Positions 1 through 8,011 of a DNA stretch of 64,000 nucleotides are shown here, one piece after another. The stretch comes from JAGPKI01 sp052034135. Its GTDB lineage: Bacteria; Caldisericota; Caldisericia; UBA6126; JAGPKI01. The DNA lies in assembly GCA_052034135.1 (NCBI GenBank), contig JBPOJC010000039.1:1-64000 (forward strand), given 5' to 3'. The notes beneath the pieces were generated by a model. That model was not told where the DNA came from. It saw only the letters and a list, made by a program, of their open reading frames with translations, and did no database searches. A program made the translations under genes and the position numbers. Each line of letters begins with the position of its first letter. Position 1 is the first letter of the stretch.

Positions 1-78
1 AGAAGAAAAGAAGTTGAACAAATAAGTTGTCAGGATAAAATAAATGATGTTAACTTTCAGAAAGAAAAGTTATCTTGA
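1..78 (+). other. Possible 3' end of an upstream gene
   Basis: The first 25 codons of frame 1 are open and end in TGA at 76-78. The predicted tail is hydrophilic and Lys/Glu-rich. It may be the C-terminus of a gene cut by the window start, but 25 open codons can occur by chance and no family can be recognised. The rest of the stretch up to the promoter at 291 shows no gene. Confidence 0.2.
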
Positions 79-290
79 GGAAATGAAAAAAGAATTTCAT
101 CCACATTTTTAAATGAGGGAACACGGAAGGCAGGAGAAAATTTAACTATTAATGAAGATGTGTAATTTGTGTATCAAGCTTGTATTTAATGATTTCTTAT
201 CAAGAAGGATTTTCATAAATTTTTATTAAAATCGAGATTTTAAATATTCAACTTTATAAAGCTTCACAGCAAGAAAATAAGATTTACCTC

Positions 291-318
291 TTGATATTAA
301 TTCATTAAAAGTTAAAAT
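291..318 (+). promoter_or_regulatory. Probable sigma70-type promoter of the rpsB operon
   Basis: TTGATA at 291-296 and TAAAAT at 313-318 are separated by 16 nt. The expected transcription start near 325 gives a leader of about 100 nt that contains the hairpin at 337-389. The same box pair and spacing (TTGACA-16-TAAAAT) occurs before gmk. Confidence 0.5.
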
Positions 319-336
319 TTTAAGGAAAAATTTGCA

Positions 337-389
337 CATTCTCTTATAGTGGTCTGCATGTTGTAATTTAATGCAGTTATAAGAGAATG
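337..389 (+). promoter_or_regulatory. Long leader hairpin upstream of rpsB (possible S2 autoregulatory leader)
   Basis: CATTCTCTTATA (337-348) pairs perfectly with TATAAGAGAATG (378-389). Above an asymmetric bulge (GTGGT opposite T), CTGCAT (354-359) pairs with ATGCAG (371-376) around an 11-nt loop. No T-run follows, so it is not a terminator. It ends about 20 nt before the AAGGAGG of rpsB. Position and shape suit feedback control by S2, as is known for rpsB leaders in other bacteria. The regulatory role is inferred. Confidence 0.55.
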
Positions 390-425
390 GAGGATTAACC
401 ACTAATTTAAAAGGAGGAATTTGAT

Positions 426-1289
426 TTGAGCGTAGTTAGCATGAGAAGTCTTCTTGAAGCTGGTGTTCACTTTGGACATCAAACTAAAAGATGGAATCCA
501 AAAATGAAGGATTTCATTTTTACGGCACGTAATGGTATACATATAATGGATTTAAGGCAAACTGCAGAAAGGCTTGAGGCTGCTTATAATTTTGTCCGCG
601 ATGTTGCAAAAAGAGGGGGTAAAGTTCTTTTCGTAGGAACAAAAAAACAAGCGCAGGATATTGTAAAAGAAGAGGCTTTAAGATGCGGAATGTATTATGT
701 AAACGAAAGATGGCTTGGAGGCCTTCTTACAAATTTTCAAACAATAAGACAACGTATTCAGAAGCTTAAAGAACTTGAGGAATTAGAAAAGAGTAACCAG
801 CTGCAAAAATTGCCACCCAAGGAATACGCAAAATTAAAAAAAGAAAAAGAACGTCTGGCAACATTTCTTGAAGGAATTAGAGATATGACAGAACTTCCTC
901 AGATTGTTTTTGTTACAGATACACATAAAGATAGGCTTGCTATCTTAGAGGCTAAAAGATTAAAAATCCCCTCTATTGCAATTGTTGATACTAATAGTGA
1001 TCCAACAGATGTAACTTTTCCAATTCCTGGGAACGATGATGCAATAAGATCCATAAGGCTCATAACTTCCATAATCGCTGACGCAGTAATTGAGGGACTT
1101 GAAGGATATCAAATTACAGAAGAAGAGAAAAAAGAAGAAGTGTTTGCTGAATCAACTAATGAAACTTATGAAGAAAATGAAAGCGAAAAGGAAAATATTG
1201 ATTCTTACTTAAAAGAAGAAAGTTTTGACTTAAAAGATTTAGAAGAAAAAGATTACGAAGAAGAAAAGGAGGAGAATAATAATGAGTGA
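426..1289 (+). CDS. rpsB: 30S ribosomal protein S2
   Basis: S2 is a late-assembling protein of the small ribosomal subunit that helps dock S1. The N-terminus (SMRSLLEAGVHFGHQTKRW) and the central stretch with VGTKKQAQ and RWLGGLLTNF are diagnostic. The start is a TTG with AAGGAGG 8 nt upstream. The family begins a few residues before the LLEAGVHFGH motif, so this start fits better than the internal ATG at 441. At 287 residues it is longer than the usual 230-260. The extra length is a strongly Glu/Lys-rich tail from about residue 232, probably disordered. It is the first gene of the operon and overlaps tsf by 8 nt. Confidence 0.98.
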   Translation: MSVVSMRSLLEAGVHFGHQTKRWNPKMKDFIFTARNGIHIMDLRQTAERLEAAYNFVRDVAKRGGKVLFVGTKKQAQDIVKEEALRCGMYYVNERWLGGLLTNFQTIRQRIQKLKELEELEKSNQLQKLPPKEYAKLKKEKERLATFLEGIRDMTELPQIVFVTDTHKDRLAILEAKRLKIPSIAIVDTNSDPTDVTFPIPGNDDAIRSIRLITSIIADAVIEGLEGYQITEEEKKEEVFAESTNETYEENESEKENIDSYLKEESFDLKDLEEKDYEEEKEENNNE

Positions 1290-1887
1290 AAAGAATGTTC
1301 CTACAGACTTAGTTAAAAAACTTAGAGAATTAACAGGAGCTGGTATTTCAGATTGTAGAAATGCTTTGTTAACTTGTGACCTTGATATAGATAAAGCAGT
1401 TGAAGAGCTTAGGAAAAAGGGGATAGCTCAAGCTGAAAAAAAAGCATTTAACACAACAAATGAAGGTATTGTTGAATCTTATATACATCATGATTCTAAA
1501 TTAGGTGTTCTTATAGAAATTGATTGTGAAACTGATTTTGTTGCTAAAACTCAAGAGTTTAGAAATCTTGCTCGAGAAATAGCTATGCAGATAGCTATGG
1601 ATGACCCAGATTACATTTCAAGAGAAGATATTCCGCCTGAAATTATAGAGAGAGAAAAAGATATTTACAGAACTCAACTTGAAAGCGAAAATAAACCTTC
1701 AAATGTTATTGATAAAATTCTTGAGGGTAAACTCGAAAACTTCTACAAAAGTGTATGTCTCTTGGAACTTCCATATATGAGAGATCAAAAAATAACTATA
1801 AAGGATTTAATTTCACAATATGTTGGGCAATTAAAAGAAAATATTCGTGTAAAGAGGTTTGCAAGATTTAAAGTTGGAGAAGAATGA
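1282..1887 (+). CDS. tsf: Elongation factor Ts (short form)
   Basis: EF-Ts catalyses GDP/GTP exchange on EF-Tu. The N-terminal UBA-like domain contains LRELTGAGISDCRNAL, and the core carries the conserved IDCETDFVAKTQEF motif that contacts EF-Tu. At 201 residues it matches the short Thermus-type EF-Ts rather than the 280-residue E. coli form, so the second half of the dimerisation region is largely missing. The ATG lies inside the last codons of rpsB behind AAGGAGG, which suggests translational coupling. Confidence 0.97.
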   Translation: MSEKNVPTDLVKKLRELTGAGISDCRNALLTCDLDIDKAVEELRKKGIAQAEKKAFNTTNEGIVESYIHHDSKLGVLIEIDCETDFVAKTQEFRNLAREIAMQIAMDDPDYISREDIPPEIIEREKDIYRTQLESENKPSNVIDKILEGKLENFYKSVCLLELPYMRDQKITIKDLISQYVGQLKENIRVKRFARFKVGEE

Positions 1888-2651
1888 AAGAAGATAATGC
1901 GCCAAGATTTAAAAGGGTGTTATTAAAACTTTCTGGCGAAGCATTTCTGGGAAATCAAAATTATGGTATAGACTTAAATTATTTAAAAGTTCTATCTAAA
2001 TATTTAAAAGAGATACATGAATTAAATGTAGAATTGGCAATAGTCGTTGGTGGAGGAAATATCTGGAGAGGTCGAGATGCTAAAAAAATTGGTATGGAAG
2101 ATGCAACTGCTGACTATATTGGCATGCTTGCTACGATAATGAATGCTCTTTCCCTTCAAACAGTACTTGAAGCATCCGGCTTAGAAGTAAGGGTACAAAG
2201 CGCTATTCAAGTGCAAGAATTAGCAGAACCTTATATACGCAGGCGTGCTATAAGGCACCTTGAAAAAGGAAGAATTGTAATTTTTGCAGGCGGAACAGGA
2301 AGCCCTTTTTTCTCTACTGATACAACAGCAGCTTTGAGAGCTGCAGAAATTAATGCGGAGGTCATTCTTAAAGCAACAAATGTTGATGCAGTATATAGTG
2401 AAGATCCCAAAAAAAATTCTAAAGCAACCCAATATAAAGAAATTGATTATACTGAAATACTTTCTAAGAATCTCAAAGTTATAGATGCAACAGCCATTTC
2501 TTTGTGTCGTGATAATAAAATACCTTTAATAGTTTTTTCTATTAAAGATCCCTCTAATCTTGTGAAAGTATTATTCTCCAAAGATATTGGAACTTCCGTA
2601 AGATCATTACAAAAGGAGGAATTAAAAAAATGGGAGAAAAAGAAGAATTAA
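1884..2651 (+). CDS. pyrH: UMP kinase
   Basis: This enzyme phosphorylates UMP to UDP and belongs to the bacterial amino-acid-kinase fold, unrelated to eukaryotic UMP/CMP kinases. KLSGEA at residues 15-20 binds phosphate, VVGGGNIWRG lies near 54-63, and the TGSPFFSTDTTAALRAAEI stretch contributes to the nucleotide sites. The length of 255 is slightly above the usual 235-245. The start overlaps the tsf stop by 4 nt (ATGA). Confidence 0.97.
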   Translation: MKEDNAPRFKRVLLKLSGEAFLGNQNYGIDLNYLKVLSKYLKEIHELNVELAIVVGGGNIWRGRDAKKIGMEDATADYIGMLATIMNALSLQTVLEASGLEVRVQSAIQVQELAEPYIRRRAIRHLEKGRIVIFAGGTGSPFFSTDTTAALRAAEINAEVILKATNVDAVYSEDPKKNSKATQYKEIDYTEILSKNLKVIDATAISLCRDNKIPLIVFSIKDPSNLVKVLFSKDIGTSVRSLQKEELKKWEKKKN

Positions 2652-3193
2652 TAAATGATTTGAAAAGCAGAATGCAAAAATCTGTTTCTTCTTTTGTTGA
2701 AGAACTCTCATTAATTAGAGCTGGTAAACCGAATCCAGCAATCGTTTCAAAGATAAAAGTAATAACATATAGTGGCAGTTTATCTATAAATCAATTAGCT
2801 AATATATACGTAGCTGATTCTCACACTCTTATTATTGAACCATGGGATAAAAATACTATTAAAGACATAGAAAAAAGTATTGAAAAAGCTAATATCGGCA
2901 TAATGCCCATAAATGATGGAAGAACTATTAAAATACCTTTTCCCCCTCTAACAGAGGAAAGAAGGAAAGATTTAATCAAACTTGTCCAAAAGATTGCAGA
3001 AGATGCACGCATTTCTGTTAGAAACATTAGACGTGATATAATTGAAAAAGTAAAAAAGTTGGAAAAAGATAAAAAAATCTCTGAAGATGAAATGTATAGA
3101 TCGGAAGAGGAAATACAAAAATTAACCAATAATTACATAAAACAAATAGATGAAGAACTTAAACGAAAAGAGCAAGAAATCAGAGAAATCTGA
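2630..3193 (+). CDS. frr: Ribosome recycling factor
   Basis: RRF works with EF-G to split post-termination ribosomes. The 187-residue length, the early LSLIRAGKPNP motif and the ISVRNIRRDIIEKVKKLEKD helix are typical of the family. The protein is mostly coiled-coil helix with a small beta domain at about residues 30-105. The ATG at 2630 has an AAAAGGAGG about 10 nt upstream, inside the end of pyrH, and overlaps pyrH by 22 nt. Confidence 0.96.
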   Translation: MGEKEELINDLKSRMQKSVSSFVEELSLIRAGKPNPAIVSKIKVITYSGSLSINQLANIYVADSHTLIIEPWDKNTIKDIEKSIEKANIGIMPINDGRTIKIPFPPLTEERRKDLIKLVQKIAEDARISVRNIRRDIIEKVKKLEKDKKISEDEMYRSEEEIQKLTNNYIKQIDEELKRKEQEIREI

Positions 3194-3908
3194 AAATTTT
3201 GCTTTTTCTTCCATTCCTCGACATGTTGCCATAATAATGGATGGTAATGGAAGATGGGCAGAAGCTCATGGTTTGCCAAGAATTGAAGGTCATAGATCAA
3301 GCAGAAAAGCTATAAAAGATGCTGTGATCACAGCAGCAGAAAACAATATTGAAATTTTATCACTTTTTGCTTTTTCAACAGAGAACCGGAAAAGACCTCA
3401 TCAAGAAATAATGCAGTTATTCAGAATATTCACAAGCATAATAAAAGAGGAGCTCCCTGAACTAAAAGAAAGAAATGTTAAAGTAAGATATAGTGGTGAT
3501 ATTTCAAAGTTTCCAAACTATTTAAAAGAGGTTCTAATAATTACTGAAAATGAAACAAAAAATAATAATGGATTGCTTCTTAATATCTGTCTTGATTACT
3601 CTGGAAAAAACGAGATATTAAAAGCCGTAAAGAAAATATTAAATTCAAAAATAAATAGTGCTGATTTAGATGAAAGTACTTTCGAAAATTTTTTAGATAC
3701 GGCTGGCTTACCTCCAGTTGATTTATTAATAAGAACAAGTGGCGAACAGAGAATAAGCAACTTTATGCTCTGGCAAATAGCTTATACAGAATTATACTTT
3801 ACCGATACTCTCTGGCCTGATTTTTCGAAAAAAGAATTTATAAAAGCATTAAAAGAATATCAAAAAAGAGAAAGAAGATTTGGCGGATTAAAAAAGAAAG
3901 ATGAATGA
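3150..3908 (+). CDS. uppS: Undecaprenyl (isoprenyl) diphosphate synthase
   Basis: This cis-prenyltransferase makes the C55 lipid carrier used by peptidoglycan and surface glycan synthesis. HVAIIMDGNGRWA (catalytic Asp31) is the pyrophosphate-binding motif. FAFSTENRKRP and DLLIRTSGEQRISNFMLWQ are the other signature regions, and ELYF-WPDF closes the fold. The chosen start overlaps frr by 44 nt, a long overlap. The first 20 residues are charged and could be dispensable, but no other ATG lies between this one and the catalytic motif. Confidence 0.96.
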   Translation: MKNLNEKSKKSEKSENFAFSSIPRHVAIIMDGNGRWAEAHGLPRIEGHRSSRKAIKDAVITAAENNIEILSLFAFSTENRKRPHQEIMQLFRIFTSIIKEELPELKERNVKVRYSGDISKFPNYLKEVLIITENETKNNNGLLLNICLDYSGKNEILKAVKKILNSKINSADLDESTFENFLDTAGLPPVDLLIRTSGEQRISNFMLWQIAYTELYFTDTLWPDFSKKEFIKALKEYQKRERRFGGLKKKDE

Positions 3909-4680
3909 ACTTAAGGAAAGATTCATAGTTGGAATCTTGGGAGTAATTTTAATTATTGGGGCAAACTTCGTAAGTGAACTTATATTTTTAATAGTTTTAC
4001 TTGCAATATTCATTCCAGCAAGTATGGAAATAATTAAAATGTTTGGATTCAAAACCATCGGTAAACTTTTGTTCATATTAACATCAAGCATTACAGTATG
4101 TATATTAGCATACCTTCTGAATAAGGGATATATTTCAAATTTAAAAATATTAATCCCGCTATATATATGGTTCTTATCGGTTATTTTGATTATTTTATTC
4201 TCATCAAAAGAGTCAGAGCTTTTAGCCCCTTTTTACGCAATATATCTTTGGATTCCATTTGTTTTTGCATGCTTTTTAAGGATTGATTATGGTGCATTAC
4301 AAACCCTTATTCTTCTTGCTACTATATGGTCGCTTGACTCTTTTTCATACCTATTTGGTAAAAAATTTGGCAAACATAAAATTGCTCCATTAATTTCTCC
4401 TAATAAAACATGGGAAGGAACAATCTCTGGAATTGTTATATCTTTTCTTATTTTTCTGATTTTAAGCATTATATTTTCAGGATTTAGCTATAGATGGATT
4501 ATATTGGGAATTATTATACCTCTCTATGGCTTTTTTGGAGACCTATTCGAGTCCTTTCTTAAAAGACAAAGAAGATTAAAAAACTCTGGCTCAATGCTAA
4601 AAGCTCATGGTGGCATGTTGGATAGATTTGATAGCTTTATTTTTGCAGCAATTGCTTATTATCCTTTTCTATCAATATGA
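3901..4680 (+). CDS. cdsA: Phosphatidate cytidylyltransferase
   Basis: CdsA is an integral membrane enzyme that makes CDP-diacylglycerol from phosphatidate and CTP, the entry to phospholipid synthesis. About seven or eight hydrophobic helices span the 259 residues. The C-terminal signature is clear: SFLKRQRRLKNSGSMLKAHG followed by GMLDRFDS, which carries the metal-binding Asp pair. The gene overlaps uppS by 8 nt and dxr by 4 nt. Confidence 0.95.
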   Translation: MNELKERFIVGILGVILIIGANFVSELIFLIVLLAIFIPASMEIIKMFGFKTIGKLLFILTSSITVCILAYLLNKGYISNLKILIPLYIWFLSVILIILFSSKESELLAPFYAIYLWIPFVFACFLRIDYGALQTLILLATIWSLDSFSYLFGKKFGKHKIAPLISPNKTWEGTISGIVISFLIFLILSIIFSGFSYRWIILGIIIPLYGFFGDLFESFLKRQRRLKNSGSMLKAHGGMLDRFDSFIFAAIAYYPFLSI

Positions 4681-5864
4681 AACCTTCTGAAAATAACGCA
4701 GGAGCAACTGTAAAAAAAAGAACTGTTGCAATTCTCGGAGCAACTGGTTCAATTGGGAGACAGGCGTTAGATGTCATAGCAACAGACAAAGATAACTTTG
4801 AACTGGTCTTAATAACATGCAATAAAAACATAAAATCTTTAATAGAAATTGCAAATAAATGGAACATCAAAACAGTTGGTTTACACTCTATCCTTAAAAA
4901 AACTGATAAACCCTTAGATATAGAAGTCCTTACTGGAAACAAAGAAATCTCAAATTGGATATGCGAAAAGAAGATAGATACTCTCATTTTTTGCACTTCT
5001 GGAATAGAAGCTTTCGAAATATTACGAGACTGCTACTCCTCATTTAAAAGAATTTGTATATCGAGCAAAGAAATAATCGTTATGGCAGGATTGTGTGGAC
5101 TATTAGATACCATTAAATCAAAAATTCTGCTGATGCCAGTTGATAGCGAGCATGTTGCAATTCATCAGTTAATTGAAAAAAAAGATTTGCGAGATATAAG
5201 AAGGCTTATAATAACTGCTTCAGGTGGACCAATTTACTCTAAAGCAGAATTAAATGATGACATTTCCTGGGCAACAAAAGAGAAAGCCTTAAAACACCCA
5301 ACATGGGAAATGGGAGCAAAAGTTACAATTGATTCAGCTACTCTTGTAAATAAAGGAATCGAAATAATGGAGGCAAAATATCTCTTTGGAATCCCTGAAA
5401 GTAAAATTGATGTAATAATTCACCCTGAATCTATTATTCACTCTCTCATTGAGCTTAATGATAGCTTTTTATTTGCATCGCTTGCAATCCCTGATATGAG
5501 ACTTCCCATTCAATACTCTCTTTATTATCCTGACAAAATAATCTCAAAAATTAATAAAAGTTTAAATTTACGTGATATTGAGAAGCTTTCATTTAGAAAT
5601 ATGGATCCAAAAAAGATTGAATCAATTAAACTTGCATATGAAGCCTTAAATAATGGTAATATTTATCCTCTCGCTTATATTGCTTCTGATGAAGTAGCTG
5701 TAGAAGAATTCTTGAATGAGAAAATAACTTTTAAAGATATTTATAAATTAATATCTGAAACCTTAAATGAGATTAAGCCATTTAATAATATAAATCCTTA
5801 TAATATAATAGATATTTATTTGGAAATAAAAAGAAAGAGCAGGAAAATTTTAGAAAAGATATGA
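4677..5864 (+). CDS. dxr: 1-deoxy-D-xylulose 5-phosphate reductoisomerase
   Basis: Dxr converts DXP to MEP with NADPH and commits carbon to the non-mevalonate isoprenoid pathway that feeds uppS. GATGSIG (residues 21-27) is the dinucleotide motif. DSEHVAIHQ, ITASGGPI, WEMGAKVTIDSATLVNKG and HPESIIHS carry the metal and substrate ligands. The length of 395 is normal. The ATG overlaps the cdsA stop (ATGA). The next pathway gene often found here, ispG, is absent; the operon ends after rseP. Confidence 0.97.
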   Translation: MKPSENNAGATVKKRTVAILGATGSIGRQALDVIATDKDNFELVLITCNKNIKSLIEIANKWNIKTVGLHSILKKTDKPLDIEVLTGNKEISNWICEKKIDTLIFCTSGIEAFEILRDCYSSFKRICISSKEIIVMAGLCGLLDTIKSKILLMPVDSEHVAIHQLIEKKDLRDIRRLIITASGGPIYSKAELNDDISWATKEKALKHPTWEMGAKVTIDSATLVNKGIEIMEAKYLFGIPESKIDVIIHPESIIHSLIELNDSFLFASLAIPDMRLPIQYSLYYPDKIISKINKSLNLRDIEKLSFRNMDPKKIESIKLAYEALNNGNIYPLAYIASDEVAVEEFLNEKITFKDIYKLISETLNEIKPFNNINPYNIIDIYLEIKRKSRKILEKI

Positions 5865-6889
5865 TTAATGTTATATTACAATATATTCTCGTTATATTAG
5901 TTATCTCAATAATAATCGTTGCTCACGAACTTGGACATTTCTTTGCTGCAAGACGAGCAGGAGTTAAAGTTGAGAAATTTGGCATAGGCTTGGGACCCAA
6001 AATATTTTCCTTTAAAAGAAATGAGACTGAATATTGCTTATGCGCCATACCAATAGGTGGTTTTTGCCAGCTTAAAGGTGAAGAGGAGGCTTCAAATGAC
6101 CCTGATAGTTTTGACTCAAAAAGTCCTTTTAAGAAATTTCTAATTGCCTTTTCGGGTCCATTTGCGAATATCCTCCTTTCATTCCTAATACTTATTTTTA
6201 CTTTTAATCTTTTCGGGAACCCTTTTATATGGCAAATAAAAACAATTCAACCAGATACTCCTGCTGCAGAAGCGGGTTTTATGATTGGAGATGAATTTAT
6301 TGGTGTAAATGGAAATATCACGAATAACTGGGGATTAATTAGAGAAGAAATTTCAAAAAGTCCAAACAAAGAAATTATTGTAAATGTAAGAAGAGGAGAT
6401 AAAGAATTAAGTATTCCAGTGGTTCCAAAGCTATCAAACGATGGAACTGGTCTAATAGGAGTAGAGGTAAGACCTTCTGACAAAAGAGAAAGCTTTATAA
6501 AGTCAGTGGAACTTTCTCTTGAGATGAATTATTCATTTTTTAAAGATTTTATGACTTTTCTTGGTATGCTTTTCACTGGCAAAGTTACAAGTGTTGCCGT
6601 GGCAGGACCTGTTGGCATAGTTACAACAGCTGCAAGTACAGTAGCTGTCGGATGGAGCTATTTCTTCTTCTTTATGGCACTATTAAGCGTGAACTTGGGC
6701 TTTTTAAATTTATTTCCTTTTCCGCCTTTGGATGGTGGCAGGATTGTTTTTTCGATAATTGAGGGAGTGTTCAAGAAAAAGATAAACAAAAATGTCGAAG
6801 CTACAATAAATGCAATTGGTTTTATGCTTTTAATGGCATTAATAGTTTTTGTTACATGGAATGATATAGCACGTCTTATCCCACATTAG
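5861..6889 (+). CDS. rseP: Site-2 (RseP/RasP) zinc metalloprotease
   Basis: This is an intramembrane protease that cuts transmembrane segments of anti-sigma factors and signal peptides. HELGH (22-26) in the first membrane helix and LDGG (about 290-293) near the C-terminus supply the zinc ligands. A single PDZ domain lies between roughly residues 125 and 205. There are four predicted membrane helices. The start overlaps dxr by 4 nt. It is the last gene of the operon and converges on the GH3 gene with only 5 nt between stop codons. Confidence 0.95.
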   Translation: MINVILQYILVILVISIIIVAHELGHFFAARRAGVKVEKFGIGLGPKIFSFKRNETEYCLCAIPIGGFCQLKGEEEASNDPDSFDSKSPFKKFLIAFSGPFANILLSFLILIFTFNLFGNPFIWQIKTIQPDTPAAEAGFMIGDEFIGVNGNITNNWGLIREEISKSPNKEIIVNVRRGDKELSIPVVPKLSNDGTGLIGVEVRPSDKRESFIKSVELSLEMNYSFFKDFMTFLGMLFTGKVTSVAVAGPVGIVTTAASTVAVGWSYFFFFMALLSVNLGFLNLFPFPPLDGGRIVFSIIEGVFKKKINKNVEATINAIGFMLLMALIVFVTWNDIARLIPH

Positions 6890-6894
6890 ATTTA

Positions 6895-8007
6895 CTAACC
6901 TTTAACCAAATAACGACTTTTAAATGATGTAACTTTTATATAGTTTGAATTAATAGTTTGTAGTAATTCTTTATCTTTAGATGCTTCCAATAAAATTCCT
7001 TCAATAATTTCTTTAGTTCTTGGAAGGTTGTGAGAAAACATGATCAGATTATGTCCTGCCTTCAATGATTGTATCCCTGCATTCACTAAATCAAGGCCTT
7101 GGATAGATAGTGGCATATCTGAAAGGTCATCAGTAACTACTATTCCATCGAAATCAAGTTTATTTTTCAGATTATCAGTAACAATATAGTTTGAAAAAGT
7201 CGCTGGATTATCGCGGTCCAGAGCATCATATACAACGTGGCTTGTCATAACAAAAGAAGCTCCACTCTCAATTCCAGATTGGAAAATAGATATTGATTGG
7301 TCAATTATATCTTTATTAGAATCATCCTGTATAAACTTATAGTGAGGGTCATCTGAAATAAGTCCGAGTCCAGGAAAATGTTTCAATGTGGCACAAATAT
7401 TATATTTATTTAATAAGCTAATAAAAGTTTTATTAAATGCAATTAAATCTTCCTTTGATTTAAGCTTTAAACGTTTGGAAATAAAAGAATTTGGCACGAA
7501 TGGAAAGTCAGCCAATGGGGCTAACTCGACATTAATTCCAATTTTTGATAGTTCAACAATATCTCTCTCAATTTTTACCCAGTTTGGATTGCCGAGAGTG
7601 AAGATATTCTTAAGAAGGCCCATTCTATTGGCACCATCTGGTTCTTCGTCAAGCATAATGAAGTAGGGACATTTGGACTCCTCTTTAGAAATTGCCTGTA
7701 GTTGACTAATTAAGTTCTCTATTTGCTCAAATGAATCAAAATTTCTCTGATATAACACAATACCAGCTGGTTTAATCGTACGCAGAATTGATTCTGTAAA
7801 AGAGTCTAAATACGCATAGGGGATTCCAACTATAATATTCTGACCTAATTCTTCATTAATGTTAATGATACCTTCTTTTGGTAAGTTTAATGCGTCTATA
7901 TTTACTGATCTATTCTTTGATATTATGTTTACAGGCAGCAATTTTGTCATACTCAGGTGAAAAACCATAAATCCAACCAGAAGAATCAAACTGATGCGGT
8001 GAAACAT
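6895..8007 (-). CDS. Exported glycoside hydrolase family 3 (NagZ-like beta-N-acetylhexosaminidase)
   Basis: The 370-residue protein starts with a hydrophobic signal or anchor segment (residues 5-20) and then shows a GH3 TIM barrel. ATLKHFPGLG (207-215) with His222 in the following loop matches the mobile catalytic-His loop of NagZ-type enzymes, and VTDDLSDMP (291-299) carries the nucleophile Asp. The probable substrate is GlcNAc-containing wall fragments. It lies 4 nt downstream of the DUF2341 gene, apparently in one transcript. A broken paralogue covering the region from about residue 268 to the C-terminus lies at 29358-29663. Confidence 0.85.
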   Translation of the reverse strand: MFHRISLILLVGFMVFHLSMTKLLPVNIISKNRSVNIDALNLPKEGIININEELGQNIIVGIPYAYLDSFTESILRTIKPAGIVLYQRNFDSFEQIENLISQLQAISKEESKCPYFIMLDEEPDGANRMGLLKNIFTLGNPNWVKIERDIVELSKIGINVELAPLADFPFVPNSFISKRLKLKSKEDLIAFNKTFISLLNKYNICATLKHFPGLGLISDDPHYKFIQDDSNKDIIDQSISIFQSGIESGASFVMTSHVVYDALDRDNPATFSNYIVTDNLKNKLDFDGIVVTDDLSDMPLSIQGLDLVNAGIQSLKAGHNLIMFSHNLPRTKEIIEGILLEASKDKELLQTINSNYIKVTSFKSRYLVKG

Positions 8008-8011
8008 TTAT

